Shown here piece by piece: positions 31,356 to 41,696 of a DNA stretch of 64,000 nt. The stretch is taken from assembly GCF_025370935.1 (NCBI RefSeq), contig NC_133473.1, positions 3,365,132-3,429,131 on the forward strand, written 5' to 3'. The stretch is from Choristoneura fumiferana (Eukaryota; Arthropoda; Insecta; Lepidoptera; Tortricidae). Under the pieces are notes generated by a model that was not told where the DNA came from, did no database searches, and was given only the letters and a program-made list of their open reading frames with translations. Both the position numbers and the translations under genes were made by a program. Position 1 is the first letter of the stretch. Each line of letters begins with the position of its first letter.

Positions 31356-32744
31356 CAATTTACAGTAATGACACTTTACCGGCACTGTCAGTGCAAGATG
31401 TCAGATTGCCGATCCAAATCAAACTCCGTAGTATGATCCACGCGTAAATTGTGAATAGTTCTAACCACACAGAATAAAGTACGACTTGGACCGGTCACGC
31501 AATTTACACCAATGTCAAATGAAGGTTTCATTGGTAATATAATGTAATGAATTTATTACTTAACAATTATTTGTTAAAATTAAATAACTACAAAAACGAG
31601 TTAAAAAGCATTTATTCGAGATAAATGTTGCCGAAACTATGAGTAAAAATCACGAAAGTTTAAGACATTATACTAATACCATTCTCTAACACCAATGTGT
31701 AGACTGCTGCTTGTCACTGCAGACAAGTCTTTAATCACTTACACTAATGACAAGTACTAAGCCCATGTAAACCTAGCAAATTACTGTTAATACTAGTGCC
31801 GCAGTTGAAATATTTTGACTTGCAGATGCTTTTCCTTGAATCAACCTACAGCACATTGCTATCAGCTAATAATGAAGCGAATATTATTTAGATCGTTAAA
31901 GATTTTTTTACAAAAATAATACTCCAAATACTGTTAACAACAAATCAAAAAGATACCGTTGGAAATTAGAATGAATTGGGTCGGTAAATACGAGTAGAAT
32001 TAAATTAGCAGGACAATAATGTCTTAATAAAAGCTTTTGTCTTCCTTTAAAATAAAGTTTTTTTGTGACGATAAATTAAAGGCCACTTTTTTGGCTGCGA
32101 TTTAAGAAATTAAATTAGAGTCTCGTAGACGAAAGTGGACATTCACTTTTATCTTTTATCCCGTATTGCACGAAGTGACGCTTTCAAATAAAATAAAATA
32201 AAACTCGACTGTTTTAAAAATAAAAAATAAGTCTGCTTTGCACCTAGTTTACCAAGACCGGTTCCAAAAATTTTGGAAAATAGTCCTCTCCGCCACCTAG
32301 CTTTATTTTCTTCCTTCAACTTTAATGTCCAAATCTTGCAACCACGAATAACCGCCTTATGAGTCGTGATGAAACTGGCCTGCTTTAAATGTAAAGCTTG
32401 AAACACGTGTAACGTATAAATACCTGTAGTGTGGGTGACGCTAAAGCAGATTCAATCGTCTAGACAAATACGTGGATGGTTGATTCCAGGACATGTATGA
32501 CTACGCATAGTAGCTATAGTCATACTAAAATAGAAGTATGTAAAGACTGTCTGACCCTTTAGGAGACTTAACTGCCTAGGTACTCCGGCGCGGCCGCTAA
32601 GGGTTGTCGAATTTATTACCTACCGGGAAATTATTTTAGTACGCAAGTTAACTTAAAATTGTCTTATGTCTGTGACTAGACAAACAAGGTTCTATGCCGC
32701 TATATTATTATTATTATACTAAATCAAAAAATATCCTTCCTTTC
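31356..32744. other. Intergenic, no gene seen
   Basis: AT-rich. No repeat family or coding motif recognised. A minus frame at 32149-32406 (85 codons) has no recognisable features. Confidence 0.35.
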
Positions 32745-33397
32745 TTACATATACTATTATTAAGGGGAAAGTGAGTTTGTTTGTTTCTTACGCTTTCACG
32801 CCGTAACTGCTGCACCGATTCTTATGAAATTTTGCATACGTCATATTAGAAGTCCAGAATAAATAATAGGATATTTTTTATCCTGAAAAAAAATGCCGTT
32901 CCCAAGGGATGACCAACAGTTTGTTTTGTATTCTATCTAACCGCTGAGCTGACTCTAGTCTACATAGAACTATGAATGCACATTACACAAACGTTTGTTA
33001 AATAATGTGTTAAAAATCATGCTTGCTTGCATGCTTGTCTGTATGCTTGATTGCAAATTTACATGCTCACTTTCAAGGTTGCTTGCTTGCATGCTTGCTG
33101 GCATGCGTGCTTGGTTTCTTGCTTGCTTGCATGCACCATTTCCTGCATAATCACATGCTTCCTTACACGCTTGCTTGCATGGCTTGCTTGCATGCATGCT
33201 TGAATGCAGCCTTGAATGCATGCTTACATGATTGCTTCCACGCTTGGTTGCATGCTTGCTTGCATGCTTGTCTACATGCTTGTTTGCATACTTGCTCGCA
33301 TGCTTGCTTGCACTATTTCTTGCATAAAAACATGCTTGCTTACACGCTCACTTGCAAGCTTTCTTGCATGGTGAGCTCAGCGAAGCCGCGGGTAAAA
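32745..33397 (+). mobile_element. Helitron-like element containing a minisatellite
   Basis: It starts near ATACTATTATTAAGGGGAAA followed by CACGCCGTAACTGCTGCACC, the usual 5' part of Lep1-like elements. It ends GCGAAGCCGCGGGTAAAAGT, the matching 3' terminus. Between them lies the tandem array at 33020-33370. Confidence 0.5.
33020..33370 (+). repeat. Minisatellite, ~12-bp unit CTTGCTTGCATG
   Basis: About 350 bp of imperfect TTGCTTGCATGC units. A longer pattern is visible: CATTTCCTGCATAA..CACATGCTTCCTTACACGC near 33127 recurs as CTATTTCTTGCATAA..CATGCTTGCTTACACGC near 33307, a ~180-bp higher-order period. The array is open on both strands (135 codons plus, 83 minus) only because the unit is a multiple of three. 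I do not call a protein. Confidence 0.85.
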
Positions 33398-34257
33398 GTG
33401 TACATACTACTCATATTTACCTACACATAATACTATAATTATATTGTTTATAGGTAGGTAGGTATCTATTATTTATTCATGTATTGTGTCTTTGCACAAA
33501 ACTATTACACTACACTTATATAGTACTAATTTACAACTATACCCAATGCAAAAAATACGTAAGTACGAGTACGCGAAAGTAAAAGATGATCATCTCGCGA
33601 AGCAAGCGCAAGACGAACGAGCTAAAATCATAACGTACGGCACCGCTGGCAGCGCAGCCTTGACTACAGAAAACTTAATCCTCCTTAAATTATCAGTGTG
33701 TGCGCACGCATTAAAGTCGCGCGATGTAATTTTGTTTGTATTGAACTTACTCTCTCATAATCGCGCTCTCTTACTATGCTATAGCGCAGTATAGATACTG
33801 ATGCGATTCGTTGGTGCGTCTGGTAAATTTGATCATGATTTTAATAAAAAGCTTATACGCAACTAACGTATTATTCGGAGAGTAGGGGTTTACTTTGAAA
33901 ATTTGCCTTCAGAATATTGCCTTACCCCTTTCGAGCCTCAATAATGTAGGATCACTTTGAGATTGGAATTTGTCCTAGGCTCATTATTCGAGAGTACCCT
34001 GTCAAATTGATCCGCCCGCCCGTATTTTTAGAAATACATGTCTCAAAAGGTAAATTTAATCCAAAGGGTCACTTTGTTGCCTGTCTGTCTACATGGAAAT
34101 ATGTATATCAAACTGAAATTAATAAACACAAAAAATTAGCAAACTTAGAACGTTTTTAAAAGACCTATTCAACGATACCCTGTACGAGTAAATATGGGTT
34201 CAGAATAAAAAATTCTCCACTTAACGTCAACTTATTTATTTTTTCAATATTTAATTT
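33398..34257. other. Intergenic, no gene seen
   Basis: A 102-codon plus frame at 33486-33794 has no motif. At 34149-34180 a short piece of the GGTTCCGTA-family interior lies in minus orientation. Confidence 0.35.
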
Positions 34258-34417
34258 TAAGAATTATTAGTAGTTTAAGAGTAAATAGCAGCATAAGGTA
34301 TAAAATATACCTAAACTTAGAAGATTCTGTACCTTAGAAAAATATTACTTGATTTTTTCGTAATGGCTACGGAACCCTATCTTGGGCGTGCCCGACACGC
34401 TCTTGGCCGTTTTTTTA
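34258..34417 (+). repeat. GGTTCCGTA-family repeat, 3' part
   Basis: AGTAGTTTAAGAGTAAATAG, GGCTACGGAACCCTATCTTG, the GTGCCCGACAC stem and CTCTTGGCCGTTTTTTT. The 5' two-thirds are missing. Confidence 0.65.
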
Positions 34418-34669
34418 CCCTGAACTCAAGCAAAATATAAATAATTTTGCTTCAAAAGAATAAAGATGGACAATACCATCAGTGGGCGGTTTTCGCTGAC
34501 CCTGATTCCCTCCTCCTTGGGATTGCCACGTTGAGATGGGTCTAACGTCCTAAGTAACCTTTGTACTCTTTGCATAAATCTTATGCTCTGGGAAATATTT
34601 GAAAAGCAATATGCAACAACATAACAAAAGGGGTAAACTCCAAACGACACAATACAAAAAATATTGAAC

Positions 34670-35194
34670 TACTAGTGTTTGCCCGTGGCTTCGCACACGT
34701 TAATCATTAGATCCAGCAGTCGTATTGAAATTTCGGGATTTTTAATCCTTAATTGGTCAAAATTAAAAAAAAAAACATGATTCAAACCTCGTCGTTACCA
34801 GTCCGAAAAATACAACATCTAAAAAAAATACCAAAAGATAGTGTTGAATCATGTTCATTGTGGCATAAACTGCCAAATTAAGGGCTAACAATTTAATTCC
34901 CGTGGGAATTCCCGAAAAGTAAATCGGGGTTTTCATTGACGTTACATTAAAAACAATCATGTCAAATCTCATGACTCTAAAGCCAGCGGTCGTCGTTTAG
35001 AGATTGTATCCCTATCACGTGGGAATATCGGAATAAAAGTGGCCTATGTTTTATTCCAGATATTCATTTATCTTTGTACAAAATTTCATCCAAATCCGTC
35101 CAGCCGTTTCAGCGTGAAGGAGTAACAAACATACTCACTCACTCACTCACACTGTCTTTCGCATTTATAATATTATAGTAGGATAAGTAGGATC
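34670..35194 (-). mobile_element. Lep1-like Helitron, both ends present
   Basis: On the minus strand it starts TCCTACTATAATATTATAAA with GCGAAAGACAGTGTGAGTG and GCTGAAACGGCTGGACGG. It ends GTGCGAAGCCACGGGCAAAC then ACTAGT. About 525 bp, non-coding. It lies just downstream of the sucrase gene. Confidence 0.6.
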
Positions 35195-35482
35195 CCAAGG
35201 TTACCCAAAGTTAATTTTTCTGGCGGAATCCGTTATTATTGTTTTATTCATCTACAGCAGTAGCGTGGCGCCGTTACAAATTGATTCTCAATAGGTTGCT
35301 TGTTACTTTTAACTGTTTACGTGACGTCTGTGTCAAAGTTGGTGTACATGTACACGAACCTTGCTATTGGTTAACACTGTAATGCCGTATAATGTATTTA
35401 AATAAACTTTATAAAGAAAAAATATTTAATAGAATTTCATAGATACCCAGTATTAGTATTGCCTTTCTACAACTACAGTTCT

Positions 35483-35488
35483 TTTATT
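35483..35488 (-). terminator. Poly(A) signal of the GH32 gene
   Basis: AATAAA on the minus strand 89 nt after the stop codon; the nearest canonical signal. Confidence 0.5.
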
Positions 35489-35576
35489 TTCTACAACTCT
35501 ACAACTACAAAGGATTATTTCATAAAAATATTATTAAATAATGATATGCACGTACTGGATGTACGACTGATGACTT

Positions 35577-37112
35577 TTATCCGGAACCAAAAGTAATTCC
35601 AACGTGCCATTTTTGGTTGCTGCCATGAGATACAGTGCGTTTCATATCATTCACACTTATGTGAGAGACCCTGGAAGATTGCGCCAAACGGACTCTTACT
35701 GGACCATCAGGAAAGAACCGACTGGAGAATGTCACCTCACCTTCTCCACAGAACAGTTCGATCGAGCTTGCGTCGATGAAGATTTGCCATTTCAAAGTGA
35801 CTTCCGGTTTCCATTCAGTACGTCGAACACCATCCGTACCACCGCGATCAAGTATCACTTGTCCATTGGCAGCATCGTAAGTAATAGACACTTTAGCAGA
35901 CTCCGATTCAATATACAGTTTGAGATCATTCGATTTCTCTGCTAGGACGTTAACTTCTCCCGCTTTGTCTTTAAGCGTGTATTCTCTTCCATGGGCATCT
36001 CTGCCTGTATGTTGGATACGACCTCTAGCTCTAGCAGTTTCCTCCAAAGGCTGCTGAAGAAGACCATTTGATGTCAGTTTTAATTCTCTAGCAATAGTCA
36101 TTAACCCAGTGAAACCATCGTTACCCTCCGGGTAGTTCTGGTCCCACATATCAAACCACCCAATCACGATTCGGCGTCCTTGCGGATCCAGTATAGTCTG
36201 GGTTGCGTAAAAATCATGACCGTGGTCAAGCTCTTTAAATTCAGATGTAGGGGTAAACTTAAGCGTAGAATAGTCAAAATCACCGACGATGTAACCAGTT
36301 TGATATAAATTTTTGTAACTATCGCCTTGAGCATCAACTCCCTGAGGCGAGAAAAGAAGCACAAATTTACCATCGAGCTCAAAGAAGTCAGGACACTCCC
36401 ACATATATCCCATTGTGCCATTTGATTCACCAAGAATTGCTACTTCTGTCCAAGAAGTCATATCTGCGGAAGAGTAAAGAAGGGCACGACCCAAGGTTAT
36501 ATCGTTACTGACGAATGAATTACCCAAAACCATGTAGTATGTATCTTCGTGTTTCCAAACTTTTGGATCACGGAAATTTGGTTGCCGATCGGAGCCGTTA
36601 ATTATTGGATTATTTTCTGATCTCACAACATTGACTCCATCCGTACTGGTCGCCAGAATCTGATGCTCTTCAAATGCAGGTGTTTCATCAGGGTGGTTAA
36701 GATTACTGGTGTAGAAAATGTACATTGTGGCATTTTCTACCAATGCACTGCCTGAGAAGACTCCGTTTTTATCGTACCATTGGTCAGGGTACAGAGCTAT
36801 TGGGAGTTGTTCCCAGTGATACAAGTCAGTGCTCTTGGCATGTCCCCAATGTGCTGTGCCAGGTGCTAGGCTGCTATTGGGGTTGTACTGATAGAAGAGG
36901 TGGTATTCATTGTTGAAGAAGCAGAAGCCGTTAGGGTCGTTCATCCACCCGTACGGTGGTGCGAGATGGTAACGTGGGTAGTACCGATCTAGGACCAAAC
37001 TTGTTTCATCGCGTCCATGTTGGTTATGTCTTCCTGGTTGCGGTCCATCGGCCAATGCATCTTTGTAACAAATAAGTATAATCATACAAATCTTAAAAAT
37101 TGGTCCTGCCAT
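35577..37112 (-). CDS. Suc1: Secreted beta-fructofuranosidase (sucrase), GH32, BmSuc1-like
   Basis: A 511-aa intronless gene. GH32 enzymes hydrolyse the fructosyl bond of sucrose by a retaining mechanism. In Lepidoptera this enzyme works in the larval gut and tolerates plant sugar-mimic alkaloids. A signal peptide (residues 1-22, core ICMIILIC) is followed by WMNDPNG at 56-62 with nucleophile D59, FSGSA at 119-123, FRDP at 180-183 and WECPD with acid/base E239. The C-terminal beta-sandwich ends in a SIELFCGEGEVTFSSRFFP segment. All catalytic positions are intact. N-glycosylation sites are at N79, N127, N172 and N231. The start is the ATG at 37112 (AAAATGG) because it gives the signal peptide; an in-frame TTG lies 18 nt upstream. 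The lack of introns and the bacterial-type family fit the known acquisition from bacteria. A broken paralogue lies upstream at 38200. Confidence 0.95.
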   Translation of the reverse strand: MAGPIFKICMIILICYKDALADGPQPGRHNQHGRDETSLVLDRYYPRYHLAPPYGWMNDPNGFCFFNNEYHLFYQYNPNSSLAPGTAHWGHAKSTDLYHWEQLPIALYPDQWYDKNGVFSGSALVENATMYIFYTSNLNHPDETPAFEEHQILATSTDGVNVVRSENNPIINGSDRQPNFRDPKVWKHEDTYYMVLGNSFVSNDITLGRALLYSSADMTSWTEVAILGESNGTMGYMWECPDFFELDGKFVLLFSPQGVDAQGDSYKNLYQTGYIVGDFDYSTLKFTPTSEFKELDHGHDFYATQTILDPQGRRIVIGWFDMWDQNYPEGNDGFTGLMTIARELKLTSNGLLQQPLEETARARGRIQHTGRDAHGREYTLKDKAGEVNVLAEKSNDLKLYIESESAKVSITYDAANGQVILDRGGTDGVRRTEWKPEVTLKWQIFIDASSIELFCGEGEVTFSSRFFPDGPVRVRLAQSSRVSHISVNDMKRTVSHGSNQKWHVGITFGSG

Positions 37113-37174
37113 TTTAGCGTGGCGCAGCAACTCTGCGCCGGGCTGATGAGTGATTAATTTCCGCGGTAATAACG

Positions 37175-37182
37175 ATTATATA
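37175..37182 (-). promoter_or_regulatory. Candidate TATA box of the GH32 gene
   Basis: TATATAAT on the minus strand, about 63 nt upstream of the ATG. An initiator-like TCACTCATCAG about 30 nt downstream (37145-37153) would give a 5' UTR of roughly 35 nt. Placed by position and word only. Confidence 0.4.
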
Positions 37183-37705
37183 GTAGTTAAGTCGTGCCTC
37201 ATTAGATTCAAATCTTTTCAGAATCTAGTTTTAAAGCGATTTGTTTCGGCTTACCGTTCTAAAGAGATATCGTGATTATTGTTTATGTATAGATATTCTC
37301 CGAAGTAATCTGAACTGAGGCAGAGTGCAAATATGTCATTTGAATAGGTACGTAATCCATACTTTATATAATAAAAGAGCTAAACAATGTTGACGCCTTT
37401 GTTTCTATGTATGGACTTATTTATGGAACCGAACCAATTTAAAACAATATTTAATTGATAGAAACATGTTCAAAAAAATTTCTAGCCACAAGTACTTGTG
37501 CGGGTTCGAATCCTGTAGATACAGCGATTCAAAATCCTATTTGCTTAAAAAAATCTTAGGTTTCGTCGAGCATTTTTTTTTGTTAAGTATACCTCTTCAA
37601 GCTAGAATGGCTGGGCGGTTTTGGATGAACTATCTTACGTTGGTAGGTAGCTGAACGTTTTATTCATAACATTTTGTTTTGATATTTCTACGCGATCGGG
37701 ATGAA

Positions 37706-37845
37706 ATCCCAAAATTTCAACTAGTTAGGGACAAGGGACATGAAATTTTTGGAAAAACCTCAGGAGAATTCAGTAAAAACCCGGAATTGTAATTCAACTG
37801 CCGAATCTAAGGGATTACGCGTGCAAAGCCGAGTGTAAAGTCTAG
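37706..37845 (+). mobile_element. Helitron-like 3' end
   Basis: ACCCGGAATTGTAATTCAAC and GATTACGCGTGCAAAGCCGA, then GTAAAGTCTAGAAT, parallel the terminus at 8656-8754. It lies upstream of the sucrase promoter. Confidence 0.45.
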
Positions 37846-38035
37846 AATGAATTGTAAAAATAGTGTGAAGAGTGTGTGTTATTGTCTTTTTTTCAGTGTC
37901 TATCCATTACCAAAGGTTAGTAGTAACTTCTTAACCACGGGTTTAATGTCAGTTCGTTCCGTGATATTGTGAAGCCATGCCATTTTCCTTCTGCATACAT
38001 ACTTAACAATGTGTCGTAAGGTGCTAATATGAGTC

Positions 38036-38165
38036 ATCATCATCATCATGGCCTATATAGATCCCACTACAGGGGAATGAGAAGGCTTGGGGCATAGTCC
38101 CCACGTGGGCTCAGTGCGAATTGGGAACTCTACATAGACAATTGACTTTCTTCGCAGGTTGGCGT
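38036..38165 (-). mobile_element. SINE family I tail, degraded
   Basis: CATCATCATCATCATGGCCTATATAG, GCTTGGGGCATAGTCCCCAC and CAGTGCGAATTGGGAACTCT are a diverged copy of the family I tail. It directly borders the sucrase pseudogene, so its insertion may have removed the 3' half of that copy. Confidence 0.6.
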
Positions 38166-38199
38166 TTCTCTGCATCATACTATTCGGCGAACTTGTTCA

Positions 38200-38660
38200 T
38201 CTAGGATAGAGTCTGAGTAGCGTAAAAATCATGACCTTCGGCTGCGACACCTTGAGGTGAGAATAGCAGCACAAATTTTCCATCGAGCTCAAAGAAGTAA
38301 GGGTACTCCCACATGTAGCCCAAAGTTCCGTTTGACTCGCCATGATCATGATCATGTCACTGGAAGAGAAAAGTAGGACACGACCTAAGGTATTGTTGTT
38401 GAAACAGTTACCGAGAACGTGTCTTCGTGTTTCCAAACTTTGGGATCGCGGAAATCAGGCTGAAGATCTGTACCGTTAATGACGGGATTGTTTGCTGATT
38501 TTGTGATAGTAACTCCATCTGTACTAGTTGTCAAGATTTGATGCTCCTCATATTTAGGTATTTCATCAGGATGGTTAAGATTACTTGTATAGAAAATGTA
38601 CATGGTGCAATTTTGGGGCTTGTATTAATTCCTCTGCATATACACTAGCCTTGTACCAAA
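38200..38660 (-). pseudogene. Truncated GH32 beta-fructofuranosidase pseudogene
   Basis: Fragment colinear with residues ~110-330 of the intact neighbour. MYIFYTSNLNHPDE, the EEHQIL.TSTDGV segment and FRDPKVWKHEDT (38405-38603) are nearly unchanged. A frame change then leads to VLGNCFNNNTLGRVLLFSSSDM, GYMWEYPYFFELDGKFVLLFSPQGV and HDFYATQT. The acid/base region reads WEYPYFF instead of WECPDFF, so the Glu is kept but Cys and Asp are lost. About 35 residues between SPQGV and HDFYATQ are deleted. The N-terminal catalytic WMNDPNG block and the whole C-terminal domain are absent. The region 5' of the MYIF block (to 38660) is only weakly alignable. Same strand, about 1.1 kb upstream of the intact gene, so a tandem duplicate that decayed. 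Confidence 0.88.
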
Positions 38661-39654
38661 GAACTACAGTGACAAAAAAAATATAAATTATTTCCGCCCT
38701 TTTGGAGCTGTGTAGTTTGCAGTAGGTACCTAGTTACTTTGACGCTGAAATGTCTTGATTGTGAATGATTTATTTACGCAGTTGTGGCTGTTATATAGTA
38801 ATGATGTTGTGTCCCATTGTCATTATAATCAAACCTTCAGTAGACTTTATGTGATTTGCGTCGGTTAAGCGTACAAAAGAGGGAACTGTGTGACATGTCA
38901 TATCACAGCGTGTAAAGAATAAGCCTGAACGAGCATGTTTACTCAATTTTGCATTACGAATAGGTACGTATTGTTAGGTAAATAATACACAATGTTCAAG
39001 GTAAGTACGGTAGCTGATGGAGTTTTCCCCAATGATTGTTTTATCGTGTGATTTCATAAACGAAATAGCAACAGTGGAAACAATTTGTTTACTTACTATG
39101 TACCTTTTATTATTCACGCATTACTATTATAATTTCAATTTTTTAGTTTTATATAAATTAAAAATAATTCCAGCATAAACACAAACTTTACGACAATGAG
39201 AATTTTTTCACTAAGTATAACTAACTGTAACAAAAGCCTAGTGAGCCAGATTAATGATCTGACTCCGAAATGACATTCTTGAGACAGGGATAAACAAAGC
39301 ATGTCAGTGTCTGTCCTGTATACACACCAATGCGTGAAACACGCTAAGCTTCACCAGATGAGGTTAATTAATTTCACATATTGATCTGCTTGATTAATAT
39401 ATTGGAAAGGTGTGGAAAAAACTATGGACCCTGGAGGAAAAAACTGCCTTTTATCCGATAGTTAGCTCATATTACGTAAAGCAAACATAACTACACAGTA
39501 GTAATCCTAGAAAGAGATTTTCTCTACAGGGTCCATGATTTTTTTCCGCCCTATAAGGTAAGTATATTATTTGTGTATACTAAAGAAAAGAATAAAAGGG
39601 GCCAAAAGAGTTTCATTGGTAAAACGAAAATAATACTCGTAAATACAAAATAAT
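38661..39654. other. Intergenic, no gene seen
   Basis: Upstream of the pseudogene; no further sucrase-like sequence, repeat family or RNA recognised. Confidence 0.4.
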
Positions 39655-39775
39655 AAATAAATCCATACTAATGTTATACATACTAGTGTGTGTGTTTCTG
39701 TGTTGGTATGTTTGTCTGTCTTTCACGTCGAAATGGAGCGACTGATCGACGTGATTTTTGGCATAGAGATATTTT
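39655..39775 (+). mobile_element. Helitron-like 5' end
   Basis: ATCCATACTAATGTTATACA, GTGTGTGTGTTTCTG and TTTCACGTCGAAATGGAGCG match the start of the element at 58499. It runs straight into the repeat at 39780. Confidence 0.5.
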
Positions 39776-39779
39776 ATGT

Positions 39780-40075
39780 GCAAAGCTAGTGCTAGAAAGC
39801 TGTAATTTTGCACGGATATATATGTAAACTATGCCGACAAGATTGTACAATAAAAAGACGATATCCCATAGACGTAAAGTGGGGGTGATTTTTTTTTTCT
39901 CATCCAACCCTATAGTGTGGGGTATCGTTGGATAGGTCTTTTAAAACCATTAGGGGATTGCGAAGAAAATTTTTCGACTCAGTAATTTTTTTGCGAAATA
40001 TTCAACTTTAAAGTGCAAATTTTCATTAAAATCGAGCGTCCCCCCCCCCTCTAAAATCTAAACCGGTGGGTGGTT
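39780..40075 (+). repeat. GGTTCCGTA-family repeat, interior
   Basis: CCCATAGACGTAAAGTGGGG, GGGGTATCGTTGGATAGGTC, ATTCAACTTTAAAGTGCAAA and a C-run with TCTAAAATCTAAACCGG. Ends missing on both sides. Confidence 0.6.
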
Positions 40076-40350
40076 TCTCGTTAAGGTTTCTAGCCTTAAG
40101 AATTTATCTAATCTGTATTGGTCATTAATCTCTTGAAAGAGGCCATTAAAGTAAATCGTTTAATTTTAAGCATTCTAAATACTTGACAGGTTCAGTTTCA
40201 TGGCTCAACGGTGATGGACGAGTTAACGGCGTTGTTTGCGGTTAAAATTTACAATTAAATTGTTAATTCAGTTCCTGTTTAATTATGCGTAAATTTGTAC
40301 GTACCTATCTAATGTATATAATATATTAATTTGCTTTTTAATATATATAA

Positions 40351-40460
40351 CTAGCTTTTGCCCGCGGCTTCGCTCGCGTTTAATTTGGGATAACATAATA
40401 CATATTTACTTTCTTTGACTATGAGTGATGTTTCAATCATTGAAAGAATTTTATAAAAAT
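40351..40460 (-). mobile_element. Helitron-like 3' end
   Basis: On the minus strand it finishes GCGAGCGAAGCCGCGGGCAA then AAGCTAGTT. The 5' end was not located. Confidence 0.5.
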
Positions 40461-40827
40461 GCCCCGAATATAAATATATACACATATAAGCAACCGTACA
40501 TACAATATACGTCTAAAACAAATATAAGCAGAAGGATAAATAGCAACATATAAATAAACTATGATAAAGCTAATTATCACAAGTTGGCAGATAGTCATCC
40601 TTAAGCATAGACTTGAACATTAGCAAAAAATGTTTTATTCTTCATTCTAACGCATCAGCTTCACTCCATAACGGTGATCCGGGCTCCCCCCCCACCCCTC
40701 CCATGAAGAAGATTACATAATATTTCTAAATAAAATAAAAGCATGTACAAAGTAGTATAATTATACGCTGAAGGGCAACGACCGTTTAATGTTGCGTTTC
40801 CTGAACGCTTCCTAGAAACTAGCAATA

Positions 40828-41696
40828 CGAGGGTCATGCCAAAAGAAATTAGATACTCCATGCTCGTTTGATTGATACTGGCCAGTTATACACCACCGTG
40901 AAGGCTGATTAAATAGATATAAATTTAAAAATGGAATACTCCGGAAATCTGAGTAATATTTTTTTAAATATTATTTTTCTGGTTGATTCTGGCGGGAATT
41001 TGCGGTTACAATGGAACTTAAGCGACGTCATTTTCGAGTTATGATTTATTATGACTTTAAAAAAGGTTTAAAGCCCAAAGAATATTTTGAACTTTTGGCC
41101 ACGACTTTTGGTGAGTCTGCTTGGTCTCGTGCAACTGTCTTTAATTGGTTTGCTGAATTTAAAAGAGGGCGGGAGAGCTTTGAAGATGAGGTGAAGTCGG
41201 GGCGACCGCCAACCGCAGTTACTCAAGAAAATGTGCAAGCCGTGGAAAAAAACATCCGTGAGAACCGACGAATTACATACGTAGAGCTTCAGCGTGATCT
41301 AGGCATTGGATCAGCAGCACTGCAAACCATAATTCATGGACAACTGTTCATCCATAAGCGTTTTTCGAGATGGGTGCCGCATAAACTCAACGATTTGCAG
41401 AAAGAACGCCGCGTGGATTGGTGTAAATTTGAAAAACTGTGTATGATATACTGACAGGTAACGAAACATGGTTGTATAACTACGATCCTGAAACAAAGCG
41501 GCAGTCAAAAGAAGATGCCCTGGCTGCCTATAATTATGAAATTTCTGAGGTACCCAAAGAAGAATGGTCACTGACATTTTCCAAGTGGTTTGCCGGATGA
41601 AAAAGTATATACGTGCTCACGGTGAAAATAGATAGCAATAATAAATAATAAACCTTGTAGTTTTTGAATATCTAATTTCTTTTGGCATGGCCCTCG
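40828..41696 (+). mobile_element. Mariner transposon, internally deleted
   Basis: 869 bp with inverted termini: CGAGGGTCATGCCAAAAGAA at the left and TTCTTTTGGCATGGCCCTCG at the right, about 30 bp matching with few differences. TA duplications lie at 40826-40827 and 41697-41698. A full mariner is about 1.3 kb, so roughly 0.4 kb of the transposase gene is missing. The ends are still well paired, so it could in principle be moved by a transposase supplied elsewhere. Confidence 0.92.
41011..41655 (+). pseudogene. Mariner transposase pseudogene
   Basis: The N-terminal 140 codons hold the helix-turn-helix DNA-binding region (FNWFAEFKRGRESFEDEVKS, GRPPTA, ITYVELQRDLGIGSAALQTI). A frame change near 41435 leads to DILTGNETWLYNYDPETKRQ, where the usual first catalytic Asp of TGDETW is Asn. 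A deletion then jumps to the C-terminal AAYNYEISEVPKEEW..FSKWF. The second and third catalytic Asp of the DD34D triad are in the deleted part, so no active enzyme is possible. Confidence 0.88.

Noticed and set aside
32970..33221. A minus-strand frame of 83 codons
   Set aside because: Complement of the minisatellite, no independent support.
33023..33430. A 135-codon open stretch rich in ACLHACLH
   Set aside because: It is the translation of the 12-bp minisatellite, open on the other strand as well; no start context, domain or splice evidence.
35604..35945. Plus-strand frame of 113 codons
   Set aside because: Antisense shadow of the sucrase gene; no motif or start context.
37113..37130. Upstream TTG as start of the sucrase
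   Set aside because: The ATG at 37112 has a good context and gives a direct signal peptide; TTG starts are not expected in insects.
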